From: Micromonospora_J zhanjiangensis
Lineage (GTDB): Bacteria; Actinomycetota; Actinomycetes; Mycobacteriales; Micromonosporaceae
Reading direction: 5' to 3'
NCBI RefSeq assembly: GCF_042650605.1
Contig: NZ_JBHSBN010000003.1
Coordinates: 124,001-188,000, forward strand
Length of the DNA stretch: 64,000 nucleotides
Part shown: in pieces, positions 57,373 to 64,000 of the stretch
Layout of the letters: every line of letters begins with the position of its first letter
How positions within the stretch are numbered: position 1 is the first letter of the stretch
Translations under genes and position numbers: made by a program
The notes under the pieces: model-generated
What the model was told of the DNA's origin: nothing
The model's input: the letters and a program-made list of their open reading frames with translations, nothing else
The model's database searches: none

Positions 57373-57573
57373 TCAGCGGGTCAGGCGGCCCGATCGGGCG
57401 GCGGCGGTGAAGGCGGCCCAGGCGGCCGGCGGGAAGAGCAGGGTGCCACCGGTCCGGTCCTTGGTGTCCCGGACGGCGACCACGCCGGGGAGGTTGTCAC
57501 CGACCTCCACGCACTCGCCGCCCTGGGTGTTGCTCCGGGTGCTGGTGTGCCACCGGATGCCGGTCAGGTCCAT
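57373..57573 (-). CDS. DUF397 small protein (second module)
   Basis: The 66-residue protein has the DUF397 signature: W-H-T-S-T-R-S, GGECVEVGD, VAVRDTKDRTGGTLLFPP and W-A-A-F. It is clearly paralogous to the DUF397 protein at 17240-17434. Its start overlaps the end of the upstream DUF5753/HTH gene, the usual coupled pair. Such pairs act as developmental or stress switches in Streptomyces (WhiJ-like). Confidence 0.95.
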   Translation of the reverse strand: MDLTGIRWHTSTRSNTQGGECVEVGDNLPGVVAVRDTKDRTGGTLLFPPAAWAAFTAAARSGRLTR

Positions 57574-58361
57574 TGCTCCGCCACATCCCCTATGAGTTGT
57601 CTCGACTGTCCGATCGGGAGGGCCTGCCCCCGGACGGCTTCCCAGCGACGCAGGACGGCGCCCACGTCGGTGGGACTCTCGACCAGTGTGCCCGCCAACT
57701 GACCATCCAGATAGCAGGTTACTTCGCCCTGCGGGGAGGTCGCCACGGCCAGCGGCCCGTCCATCCCGACGTAGGCGCCGGCGGACAGCGGGACGACGTG
57801 GATGTGGATGTGCGGGTAGCCGTCGGAGAGCCGCGCCAGGTGCAGCAACTGCTCCCGCATCACCTCGGGCCCGCCCACCGGGCGGCGCAACACCTGCTCG
57901 TCGATCACGAACACGGCCTGCGGGGGCTCGTCCCGGAAGAGCACGGCCTGTCGCTCGATCCGCAGGGTGGCCTGCTCCTCCACCTGGGCCGGCGGGAGCA
58001 CTCCCCCAGCGGTCAGCGCGACCCGGGCGTACGCCTCGGTCTGCAGCAGGCCGGGGATCACGGACAGTTGGAAGCTCCGGATGGCGGTGGCCTCCGCCTC
58101 GATGATCAGCCAGGGCCGCAGCTCCGGTCGCGCGCCCTCGTGGCGGATGGCGCCCAACAACCGGGACATCCGGCCGTCCAGGCCGAGCACGGTGTCCACC
58201 CGGTCGGCCAGGTCGCCGGAGGGCCGGCGGGCGGCCCGCTCCACGGCGGACACCTGAGCGGCGGAATAGGAGATCTTCGCCGCCAGATCCTCTTGGGACA
58301 GTCCGGCCGCCTGCCGGGCCCGTCGCATTTCTTCTCCGAACAGTTCTAGAAAGACACTCAC
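57564..58361 (-). CDS. XRE-family HTH regulator with DUF5753 domain (second module)
   Basis: The 265-residue protein has an N-terminal XRE HTH (about residues 5-60; MRRARQAAGLSQEDLAAKIS and QVSAVERAARRPS) and a DUF5753 domain (about 80-255; VIPGLLQTEAYARV, HLARLSDGYPHIHIHVVPLSAG, CYLDGQLAGTLVE). It partners the overlapping DUF397 gene. GTG 58361 follows GGGAG. It diverges from the 84-residue hypothetical gene at 58610. Confidence 0.93.
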   Translation of the reverse strand: MSVFLELFGEEMRRARQAAGLSQEDLAAKISYSAAQVSAVERAARRPSGDLADRVDTVLGLDGRMSRLLGAIRHEGARPELRPWLIIEAEATAIRSFQLSVIPGLLQTEAYARVALTAGGVLPPAQVEEQATLRIERQAVLFRDEPPQAVFVIDEQVLRRPVGGPEVMREQLLHLARLSDGYPHIHIHVVPLSAGAYVGMDGPLAVATSPQGEVTCYLDGQLAGTLVESPTDVGAVLRRWEAVRGQALPIGQSRQLIGDVAEQWT

Positions 58362-58609
58362 GTTCTCCCGCTCTCTACAGCTCTCGTCCGGGTGATTGAC
58401 ATCGATGGTGCCGATGGATTGATGCTTCCACGGGCGGAGCGGACGGGCCAGTGTGGAATTAAGCGGTTGTGCCGACGAGATAGGGCTGAGGGGCCTGACC
58501 CACGAGGGGTCCGGTGGCACGACCAGCGACGGGGGACCCCGGGCGGCGACCGCGCCGCACAGCGGACCGGGGTCCCTCTCCCCTTTCTCGACGGGATTGG
58601 AGTAGCGGC

Positions 58610-58864
58610 ATGCCGGAACTCGTACGGGTCGGGGATCTCCTCACCATTCCCGCCGGGAAATGGAAGATCCCCCGGAGGTTCGACCCGCCCGTCATGACGA
58701 TTCGGGTCAGTCACGTGACGCAGCCGGGCGACGGTTCCCGTTGGGTGTCCCTGGTCGGTGTCACCATTACCGATCAATTGGCCGTGGACGGCGTGACGCG
58801 CAATCTGTTGGTCGATGTGCAATGGCTGCGCGCCAATCCGCCCCTGCGACCCGACTGCCGCTGA
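58610..58864 (+). CDS. 84-residue hypothetical protein
   Basis: The protein MPELVRVGDLLTIPAGKW... has a beta-rich look: LTIPAGKWKIPRRF, VMTIRVSHVTQ, WVSLVGVTITDQLAVDGV and NLLVDVQWLRANPP. I do not recognise the family; the pattern suggests a small beta-barrel. GGAG lies 8 nt before the ATG. It starts ~250 nt from the divergent HTH/DUF397 pair, which could regulate it, and is followed by the zincin gene on the other strand. Confidence 0.7.
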   Translation: MPELVRVGDLLTIPAGKWKIPRRFDPPVMTIRVSHVTQPGDGSRWVSLVGVTITDQLAVDGVTRNLLVDVQWLRANPPLRPDCR

Positions 58865-59007
58865 CGCGGCCCGGGTCCGATCGGACTCCGCGAGCGACCA
58901 AGAGGCCCGGTGACCCCGCAAGGCCGGGGTACGCGACCGGGCGCAGGCCGTCCGGTACGCCTACCGGCACCGCCTGACCGACTGAGCCCGGTCGCGGCGC
59001 TCCGGGT

Positions 59008-59922
59008 TCAGCGACGACCGCCCTGCGGGGACCGACGGTGCCCGTGCCCGTGTCCGTGCTGCGGCGACCCGGACCCGTGCCCCTGCCCGGAGCCGGACCC
59101 CTGGCTCTGCCTGGAGGAGGAGGAGCTGCTGCTGCCCGCCCGCGAATGGGCGGCGGACACCCGCGCGGAATTGGTCGGTGAGTTCCGCCTGCTGACGGTC
59201 CCGGAGCCGAGCGCGTCGGACCCGACGGACGCGGCGGTGGTGGCGTCGGCGCCCTGTTGCACGGCGTTCCAGTACGCGTCGTACTGGTTGCCGTACACCC
59301 GGGGGTAGTCGATCGGGGACCACCCGCTGGCGAGGCGCTGCTGGACGTGCCGATGGGCCTGGGCCAGGAAGTCCGCGGTGGTGATCGGCCCCTGCCGGAG
59401 CGTAGCCCGGAAATCGCTGAGGCCCAACGGCTCCATGACGTCCCGGCTGTTGCCGAAGTGCGAGGTGTTGTGGATGAGGTACGACTCGGCGATCACCTCC
59501 ACCTCCTCTCGGACCATGTTGTCGACGAACACGTCCCGGTCCTCGAGGTAGTCCCGGGCGTGGGTGCCGTTCGCCCAGCGCGCGACGTGCCCGATCTCGT
59601 GCGCAACGTTTCCGTACGCGTGGCTCTCCGGGTCGGTGCGCGGCAGCCTGATCACCCCCGACTCGTCCATGTGCGGTCCCCGGTCCGTGTGGGCGAAGTA
59701 CACGCCGTGGTTCGCCTCCATGGTCCGCGCGACCAGTTCCGCGCCGGTCGGGGAACTGAGGAGATAGCGCATCAGTCGCACGTGGACGTCGTACGGGACA
59801 AGGTCCGTATTCGACTCCTGGTGTTGGACGTACGTCTCCTCGTCGAGGATGTACATGTCGGTCGTGTCCATGGGTGACGTCACCTGGCCCCCTAGCTGAT
59901 CGTCGGCGGAAACCGGCGCCAC
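59008..59922 (-). CDS. Zincin-like metallopeptidase-fold protein with low-complexity tail
   Basis: The 304-residue protein contains HEIGH at residues 108-112 (YGNVAHEIGHVARWANGTH), the zinc-binding and catalytic motif of HExxH peptidases. EEVEVIAESYLIH follows, where the third Glu ligand would be expected. The N-terminal part (MYILDEETYVQHQESNTDLV, HVRLMRYLLSSPTGAELVAR) resembles peptidase-fold toxin or scaffold proteins. The C-terminal ~65 residues are Ser/Gly/His/Gln-rich (SSSSSSRQSQGSGSGQG), like disordered tails of secreted or polymorphic toxin proteins. There is no signal peptide. GTG 59922 has GGAGG at 8 nt. A peptidase function is inferred from motifs; the family is not identified with certainty. 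Confidence 0.7.
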   Translation of the reverse strand: MAPVSADDQLGGQVTSPMDTTDMYILDEETYVQHQESNTDLVPYDVHVRLMRYLLSSPTGAELVARTMEANHGVYFAHTDRGPHMDESGVIRLPRTDPESHAYGNVAHEIGHVARWANGTHARDYLEDRDVFVDNMVREEVEVIAESYLIHNTSHFGNSRDVMEPLGLSDFRATLRQGPITTADFLAQAHRHVQQRLASGWSPIDYPRVYGNQYDAYWNAVQQGADATTAASVGSDALGSGTVSRRNSPTNSARVSAAHSRAGSSSSSSSRQSQGSGSGQGHGSGSPQHGHGHGHRRSPQGGRR

Positions 59923-60122
59923 GACCGTCGCCTCCGGGGGTGCCGGAAGCCGGCCGACGCGCGGGCGCCCCTAGGACGGGACAGCGACCCGTCCGGTTCA
60001 CCGATCCCGGAGATTCCGAACCACTCGTACCAGCCGAACCACCCGAACCACCCGGGCCGGCCGGGCCGGTCGGGCCGGCACGCCGGCCGAGCCAGGAGGA
60101 CGGCGGCCGGCCCCCGGCGCGC

Positions 60123-60171
60123 GGAAGGGCCCGGCGTCCGCGCGGTCTTGCGCTGGACGGCGGGCCCTTCC
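60123..60171 (-). terminator. Hairpin terminator of the MctP operon
   Basis: GGAAGGGCCCG-type left arm (60123-60139) pairs with GGACGGCGGGCCCTTCC (60155-60171) with few mismatches around a 15-nt loop, directly after the mctP stop on the minus strand. No T-tract. Confidence 0.75.
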
Positions 60172-60178
60172 GGGTGGT

Positions 60179-61840
60179 TCAGGCGACCGGTTCGGGGGCG
60201 GCCGCCGCCGGGGTGTCCCGGTGGGTGTCGCGGGCGACGCGGGGGTCGTTCTCGTCGGCGAAGTAGTCGTCGGCGGTGGTGCCGTCCGGGCCGTCGGGCA
60301 CCTTGCCGGCCCGCAGGGCCAGCGTCACCAGCGCGGCGACCGCCAGATTGACCAGGACGGCGACCACGCCCACGTAGATCGTCTTCTGGGTGTCGAAGCC
60401 GAACTCGGAGAGCTTGAACGCCGAGCCGCCGAAGTGCAGCCGCTTCGTCGCCGGGTTGGGGATCTGATAGAGCATCCACATGCCCAGCCCCATGCCGGCC
60501 GCCCAGCCGGCGATCAGCGCGCCCCGGTGGAACCAGCGGGTGTAGAGGCCCAGCGCCACCGCCGGCAGGGTCTGCAGGATGATCACGCCACCGATCAGTT
60601 GCAGGTCGATGGAGAACTGCGGGTCGAGGAAGACGATGCAGGCGACCGCGCCGATCTTCACCACCAGCGAGGTGACCTTCGAGACGGTGGCCTCCTGCGC
60701 CGGGCTGGCGTCCCGCTTCAGGTATTCCTTGTAGATGTTGCGGGTGAACAGGTTGGCCGCCGCGATCGACATGATCGCCGCGGGGACCAGGGCGCCGATG
60801 CCGACCGCCGCGTACGCGACCCCGGCGAACCAGTCCGGGAACATCTGGTCGAACAGTCGCGGCACGATGGTGTTGTTGTCCGGCACGCCCGCCGTCGAGC
60901 CGGGCAGCGGCTTGACGTTGGCGGCGATGGCCATGTAGCCGAGCAGCGCGATCAGGCCGAGCAGCACGCTGTACGCCGGCAACGCGGACATGTTCCGCTT
61001 GATCACGTCCCGGTTCTTGCTGGCCAGCACGCCGGTGAGGCTGTGCGGGTAGAGGAACAGCGCCAGCGCCGAACCGAACGCCAGGGTGAGGTACTGCAAC
61101 TGGTTGTTGGCGTTCAGCAGCAGCCCGTCGCCGGGCGCCGGACTGGCCTTGAACTTGGCGTCCGCCGCGTCGAAGATCGCTCCCCAGCCGCCCAGCTTGT
61201 ACGGCAGGTAGAACACCGCCACCAGGATCACGATGTAGATCAGCGAGTCCTTGACGAAGGCGATCAGCGCGGGCGCGCGCAACCCCGACTGGTACGTGTA
61301 GGCGGCCAGGATGGCGAACGCGATGATGATCGGCAGGTGCCGGGCGACCGAGCTCTCCCCGGTCACGCCCATCGTCTTGAGCACCGACTCGATGCCGACC
61401 AGTTGCAGCGCGATGTACGGCATGGTGGCCGCGATGCCGGTGATCGCGATGATCAGCGCCAGCGTCGGCGAGCCGAACCGGGTCCGGACGAAGTCGGCCG
61501 GGGTGACGAAGCCGTGCCGGTGCGACACCGACCAGAGCCGGACCAGCACCAGGAACACCATCGGGTACATGATGATCGTGTACGGCACGGCGAAGAACCC
61601 GGCCGCCCCCGCCCCGAACACCAGCGCCGGTACGGCCACGAAGGTGTACGCGGTGTAGAGGTCACCGCCGACCAGGAACCAGGTGATCCAGCCGCCGAAG
61701 CTGCGCCCGCCCAGGCCCCACTCGTCCAGGTGGGCCATGTCGTTCGGCGCGCGCCACCGGGCCGCCACGAAGCCGATCGCGCTGACCAGCAGGAACAGGA
61801 CCGAGAAGACGATGATCTCGGTGAGGTGGTCCTTCCACAT
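60179..61840 (-). CDS. mctP: MctP-like sodium/solute symporter (monocarboxylate uptake)
   Basis: The 553-residue protein belongs to the sodium:solute symporter family with about 13 membrane segments: IIVFSVLFLLVSAIGFVAA, GGWITWFLVGGDLYTAYTFVAVPAL, GHRHGFVTPADFVRTRFGS-type loop (here SHRHGFVTPADFVRTRFGSPT) and NLFTRNIYKEYLKRDAS. The closest known type is MctP (lactate, pyruvate, alanine, acetate uptake). The preceding DUF3311 gene, 7 nt upstream, is the usual small partner of such symporters in actinobacteria. The substrate is inferred from family. Confidence 0.9.
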   Translation of the reverse strand: MWKDHLTEIIVFSVLFLLVSAIGFVAARWRAPNDMAHLDEWGLGGRSFGGWITWFLVGGDLYTAYTFVAVPALVFGAGAAGFFAVPYTIIMYPMVFLVLVRLWSVSHRHGFVTPADFVRTRFGSPTLALIIAITGIAATMPYIALQLVGIESVLKTMGVTGESSVARHLPIIIAFAILAAYTYQSGLRAPALIAFVKDSLIYIVILVAVFYLPYKLGGWGAIFDAADAKFKASPAPGDGLLLNANNQLQYLTLAFGSALALFLYPHSLTGVLASKNRDVIKRNMSALPAYSVLLGLIALLGYMAIAANVKPLPGSTAGVPDNNTIVPRLFDQMFPDWFAGVAYAAVGIGALVPAAIMSIAAANLFTRNIYKEYLKRDASPAQEATVSKVTSLVVKIGAVACIVFLDPQFSIDLQLIGGVIILQTLPAVALGLYTRWFHRGALIAGWAAGMGLGMWMLYQIPNPATKRLHFGGSAFKLSEFGFDTQKTIYVGVVAVLVNLAVAALVTLALRAGKVPDGPDGTTADDYFADENDPRVARDTHRDTPAAAAPEPVA

Positions 61841-61847
61841 CAGCGCC

Positions 61848-62114
61848 TCACCCCTTCTTCTTCGTCATCCGGTAGACCACCGCCGTGGTGGTCACGCCGA
61901 TCACGACGAAGGCGAGTTGCAGCCAGTAGAACCGCGGGAAGCCGAACAGCCGCGGCGAGTCGGAGTTGTACAGCGCCGGGATCAGCGGCACGACGATCGG
62001 TACGAAGAGCAGCCAGTTCCAGGGACTGTGGTCCTTGGCCCGTACGCGCCTGGTTTCCACGGGGGCGCCGGGCTCGGCCTCGGGTGGGGTACCCCCAGCC
62101 TCGGATTCACTCAT
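61848..62114 (-). CDS. DUF3311 small membrane protein, MctP partner
   Basis: The 88-residue protein has a charged N-terminus and two membrane segments: NWLLFVPIVVPLIPALYN and YWLQLAFVVIGVTTTAVVY. DUF3311 proteins almost always accompany sodium/solute symporters of the MctP type and may be accessory subunits. ATG 62114 with GGGAGG upstream; it is the first gene of the operon. A longer upstream reading frame exists, but its start would give an Arg-rich non-conserved extension. Confidence 0.9.
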   Translation of the reverse strand: MSESEAGGTPPEAEPGAPVETRRVRAKDHSPWNWLLFVPIVVPLIPALYNSDSPRLFGFPRFYWLQLAFVVIGVTTTAVVYRMTKKKG

Positions 62115-62281
62115 CGCCACACCTCCCGGTTCGATCTCGTTCATCGGATGGGTCGGCACGGAGGGTACCGACGGCGTGACGCTGGTCACGTCGTCGACTC
62201 GCGTGTCGTGCGCCGAACGGTGAACACGATGCGCCGAACGGGAGAAAAGGGTCTCGATCGGCCCGGGGCGGAGCCGGGTGC

Positions 62282-63508
62282 TCAGGCGTCGAGGCCGGCC
62301 AGGTGGGCGGTGTCGTTGACCGTGCGGACCGCGATGCCGCCGTCCGACCAGGCGTCCAGCACCGAGATGCCGGTCGGGTCGAGGAAGAGCCGGTGCAGGA
62401 ACGCGTCGCCCGCCGCGAGCGCGTCGCGCAACAACAGCTTGATCGGCGAGACGTGCGAGACCACCACCACGGTCTCCCCCGGGTACGCCCCGAGCAGTCC
62501 CGCCATCGCCCGGCGGACCCGCCCGCCCACCTCGACGAACGACTCCCCGTCCGGCGGCGCCACGGTCGGCGAGCCGAGCCAGGCGGTCATCTCGCCCGGC
62601 CAGCCCGACCGGACCTCGGCGAAGGTACGCCCCTCCCAGGCGCCGAAGTCGCACTCGATCAGGTTCGGGTCGGTGCGTACCGGCACGTCACCGACCGCCG
62701 CGGCGACCAGCTCGGCGGTGGCCGTACACCGGGACAGCGGGGAGCTGACCACGGCCGCGACCGACGGGGCCAGCGCGGCCACCCGGCGGGCGGTGGCCCG
62801 GGCCTGGGCGACGCCGACGTCGGACAGCGGCACGTCGCCGCGGCCGGAGTAGCGGCCCTGGTTGGTGTACGCGGTCTCGCCGTGCCGGATCAGCACCAGG
62901 CGGGTGGCGTCGGTGGTCTCCCGCGGTTCCCAGGATGCGGGCGCGGTGGTCGGCGCGTCGGCCGGCCCGGTCGCGCCGGGCCCGGCCCGGCCGGCTTCTC
63001 GGGCGGCCGGGTCCGGGGCGGCCACCGTGCGGGGCGGCTCGACGAGCCGGGGCGGCCGCACCGCCGGTGCCGCCGCCGGGGCGGTCTCGGCGGCGCGGTC
63101 CATCGCGGCGTTGGCCAGCGCGTCGGCGTGCCGGTTGCGTTCGCGCGGGATCCAGGTGAAGGTCACCGACTCGAACCGGCGGACCAGGGTCGCCGCCCGA
63201 GCGGCCAGGGGGCGCAGACCGGCGTTCTTGATCTGCCACCGGCCGCACATCTGCTCGACGACGAGCTTGGAGTCCATCCGGGCGTCCACCGACCGGGCGC
63301 CGATCTCGGCGGCGGCCTCCAGGCCCGCGATCAGGCCCAGATACTCGGCGACGTTGTTGGTGGCCACGCCGATCGAGTCGGACCGCTCGGCGAGCACCTC
63401 GCCGGTGTCGGCGTCGCGCAGCACCGCGCCGTAGCCGGCCGGGCCGGGGTTGCCCCGCGCCCCGCCGTCGGCCTCCAGCAGCACCGCCCGGCCAGCGGCC
63501 ACGCTCAC
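62282..63508 (-). CDS. Bifunctional RNase HI / histidine acid phosphatase
   Basis: The 408-residue protein is the homologue of M. tuberculosis Rv2228c. The RNase HI part (residues 1-150) has LEADGGARGNPGPAGYGAVL, NVAEYLGLIAGLEAA and SVDARMDSKLVVEQMCG with the catalytic Asp/Glu residues. After a Pro/Ala-rich linker, the histidine-phosphatase part (about 200-408) has the RHG motif LVLIRHGETAYT (Arg208/His209), ECDFGAWEGRTFAEVR and VVVSHVSPIKLL (second His). In Rv2228c both activities were demonstrated, the second as alpha-ribazole phosphatase (CobC-like). GTG start overlaps the stop of the upstream zinc-ribbon gene (GTGA). Confidence 0.95.
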   Translation of the reverse strand: MSVAAGRAVLLEADGGARGNPGPAGYGAVLRDADTGEVLAERSDSIGVATNNVAEYLGLIAGLEAAAEIGARSVDARMDSKLVVEQMCGRWQIKNAGLRPLAARAATLVRRFESVTFTWIPRERNRHADALANAAMDRAAETAPAAAPAVRPPRLVEPPRTVAAPDPAAREAGRAGPGATGPADAPTTAPASWEPRETTDATRLVLIRHGETAYTNQGRYSGRGDVPLSDVGVAQARATARRVAALAPSVAAVVSSPLSRCTATAELVAAAVGDVPVRTDPNLIECDFGAWEGRTFAEVRSGWPGEMTAWLGSPTVAPPDGESFVEVGGRVRRAMAGLLGAYPGETVVVVSHVSPIKLLLRDALAAGDAFLHRLFLDPTGISVLDAWSDGGIAVRTVNDTAHLAGLDA

Positions 63509-64000
63509 AGGCCGGACTCGGCGGTACGGACCATGATCCGGCGGCAGTCCTCGCAGCGCAGCACCTCGTCCGGGTCCGCCGCCCGGATCCGGGCCCGGTC
63601 CGCGCCGGAGAACTCGATCCGGCAGCCGCCGCAGCGGCCGGCGGTGAGCAGCGCCGCGCCGAGCCCGCCGGACGTCTCGCGGATCTTGTCGTAGAGGGCC
63701 ACCAGGTCGGCCGGGAGGTCGTCGGCGAGCGGCTGCCGGGCGCCCCGCTTGAACTCCTCCTCCTTGCCGATCTCGGCCAGCGTGCTGTCCCGCCGGGTCT
63801 CCACGTCGGCACGCTTCTCCCGGGCCGTGGTGAGCCGCTGCTCGACCCCGTCCAGGACGCCCTGGGCGGTCTCCCGCTGCTCCATCAGCTCCAGCTCGGC
63901 GTCCTCCAGCTCGCTCTGCCGCCGATTGAGGGTGGCCAGCTCGTGTTGCAGCGCCTCCAGCTCCCGGGCCGGTCCGGAACCGGCGGTCAGCCGCGCCTGG
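63505..64000 (-). CDS. C4-type zinc-ribbon/coiled-coil protein, 5' end outside window
   Basis: The visible 165 codons encode a long coiled coil (LEALQHELATLNRRQSELED, REKRADVETRRDSTLAEIGK) and a C-terminal zinc ribbon with GRCGGCRIEFSG and LRCEDCRRIMVR. This matches Rv2229c-type proteins that precede the RNase HI/phosphatase gene in actinobacteria. The start lies beyond the window edge. The stop overlaps the downstream gene. It may bind nucleic acid or scaffold a complex; its function is unknown. Confidence 0.93.
   Translation of the reverse strand, partial: QARLTAGSGPARELEALQHELATLNRRQSELEDAELELMEQRETAQGVLDGVEQRLTTAREKRADVETRRDSTLAEIGKEEEFKRGARQPLADDLPADLVALYDKIRETSGGLGAALLTAGRCGGCRIEFSGADRARIRAADPDEVLRCEDCRRIMVRTAESGL

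Overview
This is a very GC-rich actinobacterial chromosome segment with many GTG starts and AG-rich ribosome binding sites. The gene set points to a Micromonosporaceae member, probably Micromonospora or a close relative. The evidence is two HTH (DUF5753)/DUF397 pairs, a TIGR03086 mycothiol-type protein, an F420 reductase, DUF222/HNH genes, and the housekeeping order glnE, glnA2, nadE, panB ... RNase H/phosphatase, zinc-ribbon protein. That order matches the region from glnE to Rv2229c in Mycobacterium tuberculosis. The genus is an inference from gene content; no 16S rRNA gene is present.

Layout. Positions 1-3.9 kb hold a broken Rpn-like gene, a PucR-type regulator, a truncated KhtT-like protein, an MreB-like protein and a DksA-type zinc-finger protein. 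Next come glnE with an amidotransferase gene, an LD-carboxypeptidase, a secreted repeat protein, an Eis-like acetyltransferase, a secreted CE1 esterase with a CBM2 domain, a secreted lipase-like hydrolase, a winged-helix regulator with a membrane protein, and a YefM/YoeB toxin-antitoxin pair. From 16.7 to 22.5 kb lies a regulatory/defence-like block: HTH and DUF397 genes, a TPR-like gene, a large NACHT NTPase, and a 29-codon membrane peptide gene directly upstream of the NTPase. The conserved core then resumes with glnA2, nadE and panB (22.6-27.0 kb).

From 27 to 62 kb the conserved core is interrupted by accessory genes. These include an epoxide hydrolase, a HAD/ROK divergent pair, a DUF222/HNH gene with a candidate SOS box, RNase II/R-type and histone-like proteins, and several divergent regulator/target pairs with clear palindromic operators. 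An orphan polymorphic-toxin tip (partial HINT plus HYD1-type ADP-ribosyltransferase) sits with its DUF6881 partner at 38.8-40.4 kb. The RNase P RNA gene (rnpB, minus strand, 44591-45020) has an imperfect 33-bp copy of its 3' end at 41305-41337. A tyrosine-recombinase remnant lies between the two copies, which suggests a decayed integrative element inserted at the 3' end of rnpB. From 47 to 54 kb there is much gene debris, including an IS110 fragment and a LigD-type ligase fragment. The window ends with a DUF3311/MctP uptake operon and the conserved RNase H/phosphatase plus zinc-ribbon pair.

How the genes work together. GlnE, GlnA2 and NadE tie the core to nitrogen and NAD metabolism, and PanB to pantothenate. 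The accessory part is dominated by self-contained regulator-plus-target modules (MarR/EamA, MarR/MFS, TetR/DUF1772, PadR/HAAS, ROK/HAD, winged helix/membrane protein), most with a palindrome in the shared promoter. It also carries toxin or conflict modules (YefM-YoeB, HYD1 toxin, NACHT).
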